A stretch of 64,000 nt of DNA from HLUCCA09 sp965277275 (GCA_965277275.1 CBDICG010000002.1:124001-188000); one strand, 5' to 3'; shown: positions 17,371 to 26,198, numbered from the stretch's first letter. Numbers and translations: made by a program. The notes: generated from the letters alone by a model not told the origin.

Positions 17371-18042
17371 TCAGGGCGTCTCCAGCCCCAGCTTGAGCCG
17401 CAAGAATCCGAGCGCCTGGCTTAGGCCATCCGGCGCAATCCCGTGGCTCGTGCCTTTCATCGTGTAGGAATAGGTCTCGAAACCCGCACCCACGAGCGCC
17501 TGCCCCGCCTCGTCCATGCTGGCATAGGGGACCACGTCGTCCGCGTCGCCATGCAAGAGCAAGACCGGCGGCTTCGACACCACCTCGTCGGCCAACCTCT
17601 CAGGCCCGAGCAGCCGGCCGGAGAACGCCGCAATCCCGGCCACGGGCGCGCTGCGCCGGGGTGCCACATGCAGGCTGATCATCGTACCTTGCGAGAAGCC
17701 GACGAGCGCAAGACGATCCGGCGTCAGGCCCTCGTCAGCCAGAAGTCCCGTCAGGAAGGCGTCGAAATCCTCCGCCGCGCGCAACAGGCCCTCGGTCGCC
17801 GCCGCTTCGGTGGATCCGTCGATCCACGGGATCGGGAACCACTGCCGTCCCGTCGGCGCGGCCGCGCAAGGCTCCGGCGCATCGGGCGCAAAAAAGGCGG
17901 TGTCCGGCAGGTGCGGGGCCAGCGGATCCGCAAGACCCAGCAGATCTGCCCCATCCGCACCATAGCCATGGACAAACACGACCAGTTGCCGGGCCTCGCC
18001 CCGCGCCGCCCCGCGCCGCTTCGTCGTCAAATCGCGTGCCAT
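17371..18042 (-). CDS. Phospholipase/carboxylesterase-family alpha/beta hydrolase
   Basis: Serine hydrolase of the carboxylesterase/acyl-protein-thioesterase type. Catalytic triad: Ser117 in GFSQG, an Asp in HGDADDVVP (Asp168), and His200 in TSHGI. 'VVFVHGYGADGADLLGLA' forms the oxyanion side. 223 residues, the typical size. Its start codon shares one base with the stop of the upstream glycosylase gene (TGATG), so the two form an operon. The natural ester substrate is not deducible. Confidence 0.88.
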   Translation of the reverse strand: MARDLTTKRRGAARGEARQLVVFVHGYGADGADLLGLADPLAPHLPDTAFFAPDAPEPCAAAPTGRQWFPIPWIDGSTEAAATEGLLRAAEDFDAFLTGLLADEGLTPDRLALVGFSQGTMISLHVAPRRSAPVAGIAAFSGRLLGPERLADEVVSKPPVLLLHGDADDVVPYASMDEAGQALVGAGFETYSYTMKGTSHGIAPDGLSQALGFLRLKLGLETP

Positions 18043-18692
18043 CAGATCCCCTCGCGCTCTTTCTGGACGCGGAAGTAAGCCCAGAGCAGCCGGGCCGCAA
18101 CCGCCCGCCAGGGGGACCAGGCCAGCGCCATCTCGCGCAGGGCCTTCTCGTTTGGCCGGTCCGTCAGCCCGAAGAGCATCCGCGCGGCCTCCTGCAATGC
18201 AAGATCGCCGGGCGCGAACGTGTCTGCCCGCGCCAGCGAAAACATCGCGTAGATCTCCGCGGTCCAGCGCCCGACCCCCGGCACCTCGGTCAGGACAGCG
18301 ATCACCTCGTCCTCTGGCGCCATGCGCAGCGCCGCGTAGTCGATCTGCGCCGCTGCCAGCGCCCGCATGTACCGCATCTTCTGGCGCGACAGCCCGCAGG
18401 CCCGCAGATCCTCATCCGACGCCGAGGCGACGGACGCAGCCCCGATCAGCCCCGCCGCATCGAGCTTGCGCTGGATTGCCGCCGCGGAAGCGACGGAAAC
18501 CTGCTGGCTGACAATCGCGTTTTGCAAGGCGGCAAAGCCGTCGTCCCTCAGCCGCAATGGCAAAGGCCCTGTCCACTCCAGGGCGGCCGCGAAGACGGGC
18601 TCGCGCGCACCGAGCCACGCAGCCCCTTCAGCGATACAGCCCGCGTCCCGGATAAGCCGCCCTGTCAGAGATGTTTGCTGCATCTTCCGCAC
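18042..18692 (-). CDS. DNA-3-methyladenine glycosylase II (AlkA-like)
   Basis: HhH-GPD superfamily glycosylase removing alkylated bases. It shows the helix-hairpin-helix VPGVGRWTAE (137-146) followed by the catalytic Asp163 in FAPGDLALQ. 'LQNAIVSQQVSVASA' matches the family's N-terminal helix. 216 residues is a short form that lacks the extra N-terminal domain of E. coli AlkA. It is divergent from the AlkB-like gene and overlaps the esterase start. Confidence 0.9.
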   Translation of the reverse strand: MRKMQQTSLTGRLIRDAGCIAEGAAWLGAREPVFAAALEWTGPLPLRLRDDGFAALQNAIVSQQVSVASAAAIQRKLDAAGLIGAASVASASDEDLRACGLSRQKMRYMRALAAAQIDYAALRMAPEDEVIAVLTEVPGVGRWTAEIYAMFSLARADTFAPGDLALQEAARMLFGLTDRPNEKALREMALAWSPWRAVAARLLWAYFRVQKEREGI

Positions 18693-18716
18693 TTATCCTT
18701 TCCGACAGGCAAGACC

Positions 18717-18734
18717 CATGCTACATGAAGCATG
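18717..18734. promoter_or_regulatory. Inverted repeat in the AlkA / AlkB-like divergent region
   Basis: Perfect 6-bp arms CATGCT and AGCATG are separated by ACATGA. The repeat lies in the 61-bp gap between the divergent AlkA-type and AlkB-like genes, 20 nt before the latter's start. It could be an operator for either side. No matching regulator can be named. Confidence 0.3.
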
Positions 18735-18753
18735 TTTCCGAAGGGGATCAACG

Positions 18754-19353
18754 ATGGCGTTCGACGCGCTCCCCTCGGGTGTAAGGCTTCTGCCCGAGGT
18801 GATCACGGAAGAACAGGAAGCTGCACTCATCAACGCCGTTGATTCCGGCGACTGGGAAAGTGTGGCCGGTTCAGAGGGGCATCGCTCACAGCAATTCGGA
18901 TGGTGGCGCCCGCAACTTCTGGCGCAGGCCGGCCAGTCTGACAGGTTCCTTGGCGCCCTCCCGGCATGGGCCGAACCGCTTGTGAGCAGGCTGCATGTTA
19001 TGGCCCCGTTCGACTACGCCCCCGACCACCTGGTGGTGCGCGAGTTGAGTTCCGGCGCCCTGCCCCATCTGCGAAAGGGCGAAGGGCGCACCGTCGCGAC
19101 GCTGGCGCTCCTTTCTGATCTGCCGGTCGTGTTCCGGCGCCGTGAGGGCACCGGGACATGGCACCTGACACAGGCCCGGCGGAGCCTCTTGGTGCTGACC
19201 GAGCGGTTCGACAAGGCCTGGGATCGTACCATCGTCCCGATGGGCGCACCGGCGGGCGTGCCGACGGAGGCACCCGCGCTCGGATCCGGCGCAGCGCCGG
19301 TGTTCGGCGAGCGTATCCTCACGCTGACCTTCCGGCGCGTGACCTCCGACTAA
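18754..19353 (+). CDS. AlkB/ALKBH8-like protein lacking the Fe(II) ligand motif
   Basis: The 199-residue sequence follows the layout of bacterial ALKBH8-like 2-oxoglutarate/Fe(II) proteins. 'RSQQFGWWRP' (~44-53) occupies the place of the usual Q-Y-G stretch, 'HLVVRELSSGALPHLRKGEG' (92-111) that of the HxD strand, and 'RRSLLVLT' (142-149) follows. 'GERILTLTFRRV' (185-196) corresponds to R-x-S-L-T-F-R-R. But the HxD iron motif reads H105-L-R107, and the 'WTHGI' ligand His region reads WDRTI (156-160). Dioxygenase activity is therefore not expected. ATG 18754 follows AAGGGG; an in-frame ATG at 18718 is an alternative. The divergent neighbour is an AlkA-type glycosylase. Confidence 0.7.
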   Translation: MAFDALPSGVRLLPEVITEEQEAALINAVDSGDWESVAGSEGHRSQQFGWWRPQLLAQAGQSDRFLGALPAWAEPLVSRLHVMAPFDYAPDHLVVRELSSGALPHLRKGEGRTVATLALLSDLPVVFRRREGTGTWHLTQARRSLLVLTERFDKAWDRTIVPMGAPAGVPTEAPALGSGAAPVFGERILTLTFRRVTSD

Positions 19354-19361
19354 GGCCTTAG
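19350..19361. repeat. 12-bp palindrome at the stop of the AlkB-like gene
   Basis: CTAAGGCCTTAG is a perfect palindrome that includes the TAA stop codon. It is too small to be a strong terminator by itself. The following ~235 bases up to the MFS gene hold nothing else I recognise. Confidence 0.25.
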
Positions 19362-19596
19362 GCCCTGCCAACAGGAGCCTGAACGCGCCACGCAGCGCAC
19401 GTGCCTTAAAGTTGGCGATCGCTCCGGACAGCGCAGAGCGCAGGGCCAGGACGAAAGACCACCCCACCAAACGCACCGTAGTACCCAACGCGCAAATCCA
19501 GCCCCAACGAGACGCACGTCCGGCCCGGATCACGATCCCACACGCGCGACACCACCTCCGCTTGTGGACCCCTGCAGGAGCACGGTAGAGGGCGGT

Positions 19597-20832
19597 ATGT
19601 CCGCGCCTGACATCTCTTCGACTTCCGACAGCCCGGTGAACGACCGACGGGCGCGCCGCAACGTGTCTGTTCTCGTGGCCGCGCAGGCGCTCCTCGGCGC
19701 ACAGTTGCCCATGGTCTTCACGGTCGGAGGGCTTGCGGGGACAATGCTTTCCCCGAACCCGTGCCTGGCGACCCTGCCCCTCACCATGGTGGTGCTGGGC
19801 TCCATGACAACGGCCCCGTGGCTTTCGGCTCTGATGCAGCGTGTCGGGCGTGTGCCGGGCTTCCTGCTGGGGGCCGTCGGCGGCGCGTCCGGAGCTGCGA
19901 TCTGTGCCTTTGCGCTCTGGATCGACAGCTTCCTGCTCTTTCTGGTCGGGAGCTACATGACGGGCATCTACATGTCCTCGCAGGGGTTCTTTCGGTTTGC
20001 GGCGGCCGATACCGCGTCCGCGAGCTTCCGCCCCAGGGCTATCAGCTACGTGATGGCGGGGGGGTTGCTTTCCGCGCTGATTGGCCCCCCGCTCGGAACG
20101 AGCGTGGCGGACGCGTTCGTGGTGCCCTTCGTCGGCACCTATCTTGCCATCGTGGCACTGAATGCCATCGGTCTCTTCCTCTTCTTTTTCCTCGACAGCC
20201 CGAAGCCCGCAGCACCCGAAGCCGGCACCCGGGCCGGGCGGAGCCGGCGGGAGCTGTTGCGCGATCCCTCGATCGTCGTGGCGATGATCTGCGCCATGGT
20301 GGCCTACGCGCTGATGAACCTTGTCATGACATCGACGCCCCTCGCCGTTGTCGGCTGCGGCTTTACAACCGACCAGGCCGGGTACGTCGTCAGCGCACAC
20401 GTCTTTGCGATGTACGCACCGTCCTTCTTCACCGGTCACCTGATCAACCGCTTCGGAACGGTTCGCATTGTCTGGACGGGCTTGGCGATCCTCGCTGCGG
20501 CAGGTCTCGTGGCGCTTCAGGGCGTGACGCTCGAGAATTTCTTCATAGCGCTGATGCTTCTGGGGCTCGGCTGGAACTTCGCCTTTATTGGCGCCACCAC
20601 AATCCTTGCCTCTTCGCATACCCCGGAGGAGCGTGGCCGAGCGCAGGGCATGAATGACATGGTGGTGTTCGGCTGCGTGACGATGGCCTCCGTGGCGTCC
20701 GGCGGCCTGATGAACTGCGTTGGCACAGACGCCGTGGCCGGGTGGTCTGCCGTCAATCTCGCGATGCTGCCGTTCCTCGTGCTTGCGGGCGGCGCGCTGA
20801 TCTGGCTGTCGCTACGGCCCCGGACAGCCTGA
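19597..20832 (+). CDS. Major facilitator superfamily transporter
   Basis: 411-residue inner-membrane protein with about 12 hydrophobic helices. 'MQRVGRVPGFLLGAVGGASGA' corresponds to the loop 2-3 region of MFS. A short cytoplasmic Pro/Gly/Arg-rich loop (~210-225) divides the two six-helix halves, and 'TPEERGRAQGMNDMVVFG' lies in the second half. The pattern resembles the MFS_1 group often annotated as drug or metabolite efflux; the substrate is unknown. ATG 19597 follows AGAGGGCGG. Confidence 0.85.
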   Translation: MSAPDISSTSDSPVNDRRARRNVSVLVAAQALLGAQLPMVFTVGGLAGTMLSPNPCLATLPLTMVVLGSMTTAPWLSALMQRVGRVPGFLLGAVGGASGAAICAFALWIDSFLLFLVGSYMTGIYMSSQGFFRFAAADTASASFRPRAISYVMAGGLLSALIGPPLGTSVADAFVVPFVGTYLAIVALNAIGLFLFFFLDSPKPAAPEAGTRAGRSRRELLRDPSIVVAMICAMVAYALMNLVMTSTPLAVVGCGFTTDQAGYVVSAHVFAMYAPSFFTGHLINRFGTVRIVWTGLAILAAAGLVALQGVTLENFFIALMLLGLGWNFAFIGATTILASSHTPEERGRAQGMNDMVVFGCVTMASVASGGLMNCVGTDAVAGWSAVNLAMLPFLVLAGGALIWLSLRPRTA

Positions 20833-20949
20833 CGGCGCGCGGTCGAGACTGCGACAATCTGTCAGAAATGGGGCCTGAAGAAGGCGTCACGTTTACCCCG
20901 CGTGAACGATTGCCCCCTTAGCGTTGTCTTGGGTGCAAGGGGAAAGACA

Positions 20950-22191
20950 ATGAATAACGATCAAGTTGATGCAGCGGTGTTGCGCGTACGCGATGCCATG
21001 GACGCGATCCTCGCGCCGGCCTTTTTGCTGTCGGTCGATTCGCAGGGAGAGGTCCGGTTTGTGGGCATCAACGCGACGACCGAGGCGGATACCGGCCTGC
21101 GGAGCGCGGATCTCGAAGGACTCACCCCGCGCGAGGCGTTCCCGGCCCGCATGGCAGATACGGTGATGGCCAACTACGCAAAGTGCATCGCCAGCAAGGA
21201 GCGCTACACCTACGAAGAGGTGTTGGACGTACCCAGCGGCGCAAAGCACAGCCGCACGACGCTGTCGCCCGTGTTTTCCGATCGCTCACCCGAGAACAGG
21301 ATCGTTGTTGGTGTCGTCGGCATCGGGTCGGACATCACGGCACAGAAAATGGAGATGCGCCGCCTAGTGGACGGGGCATCGACCCTGCGGCGGCAATGCG
21401 AGGACACCTGGACCGAAGCGACGGGGCTGGCAGAAAGGCTGCGCGGCCCGCTGGCGATGATCGCGACACTTGCCAAGACGCTCCCGGACAATGCGTCCGG
21501 CGGGGGAGGTTCGGCGCCAACGCCAGCATCTTCGCTGATCCTTGCAGCCGCGGAGGAGGCGCTGAACCTCGTCGATGGAATCGGCTTTGAAACCGCGCGC
21601 ACCCATGGCGCCCGCTCCACGTCGTCCGTCGATCTTGGGCACCTGGTACGCGATGAGCTCGCGCTCATCGACCCGAATGCGCAGCTCTCCGCGACCTACC
21701 CCCGGCTGATGCTCCGCACCGATCCGAGCCTGATCGAAAACATCCTGCATCGTTGCATGGAACTGGTGTCCATGGATGTAGGAAGCTTCGTGCGGGTCAC
21801 GGTGGCGCCGCTGGCAATGGATATTCACGCACTTCGCCTGCGGGTCACGTTCGATACGAGCCACCAGGGGACGGGGCAATCCGGACGACGCGAGGCGCGG
21901 CGCGCCCTCGAGAACCTGCTGGCAAGCTATGGCAGCGCGCTTCACATCGACTGGGACGGGGAACACGGGGAAACGACACTCGAGATGTCGATCCCCGGGC
22001 GAATTGATTTCAGGGCTCCGGCGGAAGCAAGCCGGATGCGCCCGGAGGGCTTAACAGCCCCCACGCCCTCCGGGCGCGCACTTGCTCGTTTGTCGCTGCG
22101 CGAGCAGGCCGATGTAGTGCCCGCAGGCCAACGCCCCTCCAAGCCGTCGCGGCTGGCGCTCCTACGTTCCCCGCTCAGACGGTCCGCGTAA
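20950..22191 (+). CDS. PAS-domain protein with degenerate histidine-kinase-like core
   Basis: 413 residues. A PAS domain spans about 15-135 ('ILAPAFLLSVDSQGEVRFVGIN' ... 'VVGVVGIGSDITAQK', the classic PAS/PAC ending). Next is a helical dimerisation-like segment whose H-box equivalent reads LAERLRGPLAMI (160-171), with Ala where the phospho-accepting His should be. The C-terminal part retains an N-box-like 'TDPSLIENILHRCMELV' (258-273) and a closing 'YGSALHIDWDGEHGETTLEM'. Clear ATP-lid glycine motifs are missing. Autokinase activity is thus doubtful, and no response regulator lies next to it. The start ATG follows AAGGGGAAAGACA. Its 3' end overlaps the convergent next gene by 17 nt. Confidence 0.75.
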   Translation: MNNDQVDAAVLRVRDAMDAILAPAFLLSVDSQGEVRFVGINATTEADTGLRSADLEGLTPREAFPARMADTVMANYAKCIASKERYTYEEVLDVPSGAKHSRTTLSPVFSDRSPENRIVVGVVGIGSDITAQKMEMRRLVDGASTLRRQCEDTWTEATGLAERLRGPLAMIATLAKTLPDNASGGGGSAPTPASSLILAAAEEALNLVDGIGFETARTHGARSTSSVDLGHLVRDELALIDPNAQLSATYPRLMLRTDPSLIENILHRCMELVSMDVGSFVRVTVAPLAMDIHALRLRVTFDTSHQGTGQSGRREARRALENLLASYGSALHIDWDGEHGETTLEMSIPGRIDFRAPAEASRMRPEGLTAPTPSGRALARLSLREQADVVPAGQRPSKPSRLALLRSPLRRSA

Positions 22192-22954
22192 GCGCACGCC
22201 AAAGCAAAGTGCCGCGGCGACGAAACTCGCTCTCTTCCAGCGCTCCGGCACTTACCGCCCCCGGCGTTTGCACGGCGCGCGCAAGTGTGGCGTGCGTCCG
22301 CCACCCGGCGACAAGGGCGGGGTGGATACCGGAACCGAACCGCGCGTGCCGGGCCTCGCGCACCTTTTTCAAGCCGGAATTCGCCCAAGCTCGTACCGCC
22401 TCGGGCCGGCCATCGGGCAACGGCCTACGACCGCGGGCCTCGAGATCGGGAATGGCGCGCAGGTAGGCTGCCAGCCCGCTTGCCCACCCAAGGGCGCGCA
22501 CGGCCTGTTCTTGTCCCGGATCCGCCCCCAACGCGGATGCAGAGGCCCACATCAGCCCAGCGCCCGTCGCCTCCAGAAACGCGTCGAGCGCGTCTTCCGT
22601 ATCAAACCCAGCCTCGTCGACGTGCACGCGGTGCGCGTCGACAAGGCCATCGAGAACACCCAATGGCAGCCTGCCGCCTTTCGCGACGCCCGCAAGTGGT
22701 GCGACCACCTCATGCGCGCGCGGCGGAGCATCCGCCGCGATCTCTTCGAGCACGTCGCGCCACCACTGCAGCCGCATCTCGCCGATCAATGGCTCTGCCG
22801 ATACCCAGGGCGCGCGCGCCACCTCGACATTGAAGGCATAGATCGGAAAAAGCACCGCACGCGCGTCCACGGGGCCTGCCATCGTGGCTGCAAAGCGATC
22901 GGGGTCCCCTTGCTGGACGATCTCGGCGCAGGCGGCGATGCTCAAGGCTGGCAC
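22175..22954 (-). CDS. Squalene/phytoene synthase-family protein, NDUFAF6-like
   Basis: 259 residues with the all-alpha phytoene-synthase fold. Landmarks are 'PIYAFNVEVARAPW', the strongly conserved 'IGEMRLQWWRDVLEEI', and 'GLAAYLRAIPDLEARGRRPLP'. The two aspartate-rich Mg-diphosphate sites of true synthases are absent: the first site reads NVEVAR and the second lacks the DxxED pattern. That is the pattern of the NDUFAF6/Sicily subfamily (complex I assembly in mitochondria), so prenyl condensation is unlikely. The start is GTG 22954. It is leftward, downstream of cimA. Confidence 0.8.
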   Translation of the reverse strand: MPALSIAACAEIVQQGDPDRFAATMAGPVDARAVLFPIYAFNVEVARAPWVSAEPLIGEMRLQWWRDVLEEIAADAPPRAHEVVAPLAGVAKGGRLPLGVLDGLVDAHRVHVDEAGFDTEDALDAFLEATGAGLMWASASALGADPGQEQAVRALGWASGLAAYLRAIPDLEARGRRPLPDGRPEAVRAWANSGLKKVREARHARFGSGIHPALVAGWRTHATLARAVQTPGAVSAGALEESEFRRRGTLLWRALTRTV

Positions 22955-23023
22955 CCCATTGTCGAAGGACGCCGCCGGACCGACCCACTGACTTTGCGGC
23001 GCTCGATCATGAAAACCACACGC

Positions 23024-24700
23024 TCACGTCGCCTGCGCTCCGATGCCCGGTGCGTCCGACTGCGCAAAGGGAAAATCCCGCACGAGCTTCCAGCGGATCG
23101 CATCCGTCAACGCTTCGAAGCTGGCATCGACGATGTTGGCCGAAACGCCCACCGTCTGCCAGCGCCGCCCTTGCGCGTCCTCGCTGTCGATGATGACCCG
23201 GGTCACGGCTTCCGTCCCGCCATCGGTGATCCGAACCTTGAAGTCCACCAGGCGAATGTCTTCGATAACCGGCTGATACGGCCCGAGATCCTTGGCAAGC
23301 GCGCGCGCCAGCGCGTTCACGGGCCCCCGGTCCTCGCCGTTTTCATCCAACGACTCGGAAACCGAGAGCTTCTTCTCCCCACCGACCTTCACCACAACGA
23401 CAGCCTCGGACAGGCTCACCATCTTGTTGTACTTGTTCTTGCGTCTCTCAACCGTGACCCGGTAGCGCTTGACCTCGAAGAACTCGGGCATCAGGCCCAG
23501 CTCCCGCCGCGCGAGGATCTCGAAACTCGCCTGCGCCGTATCGTAGGCATAGCCCTCTGCCTCGCGCATCTTGACCGTTTCCAGCAGCCCAGCCAGCTGC
23601 GGATCGCCCGGCACCACGTCAATTCCAGCCTCCGCGAGACGGTTGCGCAAATTCGACTGGCCAGCCTGGTTGGACATTGGCACAACCCGTTCGTTTCCCA
23701 CCGCTTCGGGAGCGATATGCTCGTAGGTGGTGGGATCCTTCAGAACGGCAGAGGCGTGCAGCCCGGCTTTGTGCGCAAACGCCGAGTGCCCCACATAGGC
23801 CGACGTGCGCAGCGGTACCCTGTTCAGAATGTCGTCGAGCCGGCGCGAGACGCGCGTCAGCCCCGAAAGCGCGTCCCGGCACACACCGATCTCGAACTGG
23901 CTGGCATAAGGCTCCTTGAGAAGCAGGGTCGGGATCAGCGCGGTCAGGTTGGCATTGCCGCAGCGTTCGCCCAACCCGTTCAGCGTGCCCTGGATCTGGC
24001 GCGCGCCGGCCCGCACCGCCGCCAGAGACCCCGCGACGGCAGTTTCGGTGTCATTATGCGTGTGGATCCCGAGCCGCTCCCCCGGAATGCCGGCCGCGAT
24101 CGCGGCGGCTACGGCGCTTCCGATCTCATCGGGCATCCGGCCGCCATTGGTGTCGCAAAGCACGATCCAGCGCGCTCCTGCCTCCAGCGCCGCCTCGAGG
24201 CACGCAAGCGCATAGGCTGGATCCGCCGCATACCCGTCAAAGAAGTGCTCGGCATCGAAAAGCGCCTCCCGCCCCTCGGCGACCAGATGCGCCACCGAGG
24301 CCGAGATCGCCTCGAGGTTCTCCTCAAGCGATATCCCCAGCGCGCGCTGGACGTGAAACGGATGCGTCTTGCCCACCAGGCAAACCGCGCCGGTGCCCGC
24401 ATTGACAACGCCGGCAAGCGTTTCGTCGTTGGCCGCCGAGCGCCCCGCCCGTTTCGTCATGCCAAACGCGGTCAATCGCGCGCGCGCCAGCTCAGGCGCG
24501 GCATCGAAGAACGCGGAATCAACGGGATTGGCCCCGGGCCATCCCCCTTCCACATAGTCAACGCCAAGTCCGTCGAGCAGCACGGCAATCTCGCGCTTTT
24601 CCTCCAGACTGAAGGCGACGCCCTGCGTCTGTTGCCCGTCGCGCAGCGTCGTATCGTAGAGCCAAAGCCGTTCCCGCGCGCCCGCTTGACCATCCATCAC
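23024..24700 (-). CDS. cimA: (R)-citramalate synthase
   Basis: Condenses pyruvate with acetyl-CoA to citramalate, a route to 2-oxobutyrate and isoleucine. The N-terminal HMGL-like TIM barrel carries the metal-binding 'YDTTLRDGQQTQGV' (~15-28) and 'HTHNDTETAVAGSLAAVRAGA'. 'LNGLGERCGNANL' is diagnostic of the isopropylmalate/citramalate synthase group. The C-terminal ~120 residues form a LeuA-type regulatory domain. 558 residues, as expected. The GTG start sits 7 nt after AGAGG contributed by the adjacent repeat element; an ATG follows as the second codon. cysS lies upstream in the same direction. Confidence 0.93.
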   Translation of the reverse strand: MMDGQAGARERLWLYDTTLRDGQQTQGVAFSLEEKREIAVLLDGLGVDYVEGGWPGANPVDSAFFDAAPELARARLTAFGMTKRAGRSAANDETLAGVVNAGTGAVCLVGKTHPFHVQRALGISLEENLEAISASVAHLVAEGREALFDAEHFFDGYAADPAYALACLEAALEAGARWIVLCDTNGGRMPDEIGSAVAAAIAAGIPGERLGIHTHNDTETAVAGSLAAVRAGARQIQGTLNGLGERCGNANLTALIPTLLLKEPYASQFEIGVCRDALSGLTRVSRRLDDILNRVPLRTSAYVGHSAFAHKAGLHASAVLKDPTTYEHIAPEAVGNERVVPMSNQAGQSNLRNRLAEAGIDVVPGDPQLAGLLETVKMREAEGYAYDTAQASFEILARRELGLMPEFFEVKRYRVTVERRKNKYNKMVSLSEAVVVVKVGGEKKLSVSESLDENGEDRGPVNALARALAKDLGPYQPVIEDIRLVDFKVRITDGGTEAVTRVIIDSEDAQGRRWQTVGVSANIVDASFEALTDAIRWKLVRDFPFAQSDAPGIGAQAT

Positions 24701-24710
24701 GCGCCCACCT

Positions 24711-24757
24711 CTTCATTGTGCCCCAAATATCCCGGGGGTGTGGGGGCTGGCCCCCAC
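24711..24757 (-). repeat. GC-stem / ATATTT / ACAATGAAG repeat, copy b
   Basis: Read leftward the element has the stem GTGGGGG-CCAG-CCCCCAC, then ACCCCCGGGATATTTGGGGC and ACAATGAAGAGG. It fills the cysS-cimA gap and its 3' end supplies the purine-rich ribosome binding site of cimA. The same stem/TATTT/AAG layout is found in the other copies. Confidence 0.7.
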
Positions 24758-24788
24758 GTGTCCGGGCAATCGCCGCCGCGTCGACAGG

Positions 24789-26198
24789 TCATGGTTTTTC
24801 AGCCTCCCGATCCGAGGCGATGGCCCGCAGCTGTGTGGCATCGAAACCCGGCGCCGGTACAAGCTCGATTGTATCCTTGGTCATGCGCACCTCGACCCCT
24901 GCTGCAATGAGCGCCGCCTTGAGCCGATCCACTTCCGCGAAATCCTTGCGCGCAAGCGCATCTGCGCGGACCGCGGCAAGCCGCTCCTTGGCAGCGTCGA
25001 GCCCGGACGCGTCCGAGCCCCCTTGGGCAGCATCTGGTAGCCAGCCTGAAAGCTCGTCGGTCAAGAGGCCAAGGAGCCGGGCCGACGCCAGAAGCGCGGC
25101 GCCATGACCCGCGAGCGCCAGCTTGTGCAGCTCCGCGATCGCGCCTGGCGTGTTCAGGTCGTCTGCGAGCGCCGCTTCTACGCCCGGAGGAACAACGCCC
25201 GGTGCCACACCCTTGGTCAAGGCGCGCCACTTGCGAAGCGTCGCCTCGGCTTGGCGCGCCTTGGTATCCGTCCAGTCCATCGGCTTGCGGTAATGCGTGC
25301 CGAGCATCACGAACCGGATCACCTCGCCCGGGATGTCCTTGTCCAGCAGATCGCGAACCGTGAAGAAGTTGCCCAGCGACTTGGACATCTTCTTGCCTTC
25401 GACCTGCAACATCTCGTTGTGCATCCAGACACGGGCAAAGCCACTGCCGGGGTCAGCGCAGGCCGATTGGGCGATCTCGTTCTCGTGGTGCGGAAACATC
25501 AGATCGTTGCCACCGCCGTGGATGTCGAACTGCGGACCGAGGAGCGCTTTTGCCATGGCCGAACACTCGATATGCCAGCCCGGACGCCCCCTGCCCCACG
25601 GGCTGTCCCACCCCGGCTGCTCGGGTGTCGAGGGTTTCCACAGGACGAAGTCCATCGGATCGCGCTTGTAAGGGGCAACTTCAACGCGCGCTCCCGCGAT
25701 CATATCGTCCACGGATCGTCCGGAGAGCGCTCCGTACGCGGCGTAGCTCTTCACGGAAAACAGCACATGGCCCTCGGCGGCATAGGCATTCCCGCGCGCA
25801 ATCAGCGTCTCGATCATCTCGACCATCTGCGGGACGTAGGCCGTGGCGTGGGGGGCGGCGTCGGGTGGGAGTACGCCAACCGACGCCATGTCCTCAAGGT
25901 ACCAGCGCTCGGTCCTTGCCGTCAGATCCTGGATGGGAACGCCCTCCTCCTCCGCGCGGGCGATGATCTTGTCTTCGACATCGGTGATATTGCGCACGTA
26001 GGTGACGTTTTCCGCGCCGTAGACGTGCCGCAAGAGCCGGGCGAGCGTGTCAAACACAATGGCCGGCCGCGCATTTCCAAGATGCGCCCTGTCGTAGACG
26101 GTCGGGCCGCAGACATAGAGCGACACCTGTCCGGGCCGCACCGGCGCCAGCCGTTCCTTGGACCGGGTGGCGGTATTGTAGAGCTGCAAATCGGCCAT
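24789..26198 (-). CDS. cysS: Cysteinyl-tRNA synthetase
   Basis: Class I synthetase charging tRNA-Cys. 'YVCGPTVYDRAHLGNAR' holds a zinc-ligand Cys (Cys30) and the HIGH-type HLGN (39-42). 'GWHIECSAMA' and 'HGGGNDLMFPHHENE' supply further zinc and active-site residues, and KKMSKSLGN lies near residue 270. The C-terminal helical DALR-type domain follows ('ALADDLNTPGAIAELHKLA'). 469 residues from the ATG at 26198, which has an AGGGAGGGCCCC leader; the frame is open 12 codons further upstream. Confidence 0.96.
   Translation of the reverse strand: MADLQLYNTATRSKERLAPVRPGQVSLYVCGPTVYDRAHLGNARPAIVFDTLARLLRHVYGAENVTYVRNITDVEDKIIARAEEEGVPIQDLTARTERWYLEDMASVGVLPPDAAPHATAYVPQMVEMIETLIARGNAYAAEGHVLFSVKSYAAYGALSGRSVDDMIAGARVEVAPYKRDPMDFVLWKPSTPEQPGWDSPWGRGRPGWHIECSAMAKALLGPQFDIHGGGNDLMFPHHENEIAQSACADPGSGFARVWMHNEMLQVEGKKMSKSLGNFFTVRDLLDKDIPGEVIRFVMLGTHYRKPMDWTDTKARQAEATLRKWRALTKGVAPGVVPPGVEAALADDLNTPGAIAELHKLALAGHGAALLASARLLGLLTDELSGWLPDAAQGGSDASGLDAAKERLAAVRADALARKDFAEVDRLKAALIAAGVEVRMTKDTIELVPAPGFDATQLRAIASDREAEKP

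Noticed and set aside
18886..20619. Long minus-strand frame opposite the AlkB-like and MFS genes
   Set aside because: It covers two recognised + strand genes and their gap. The composition is typical of an antisense frame in GC-rich DNA.
22268..24910. Long + strand open frame spanning the phytoene-synthase-like gene and cimA
   Set aside because: It crosses two well-supported minus-strand genes and the gap between them; its product is Arg/His-rich with no domain.
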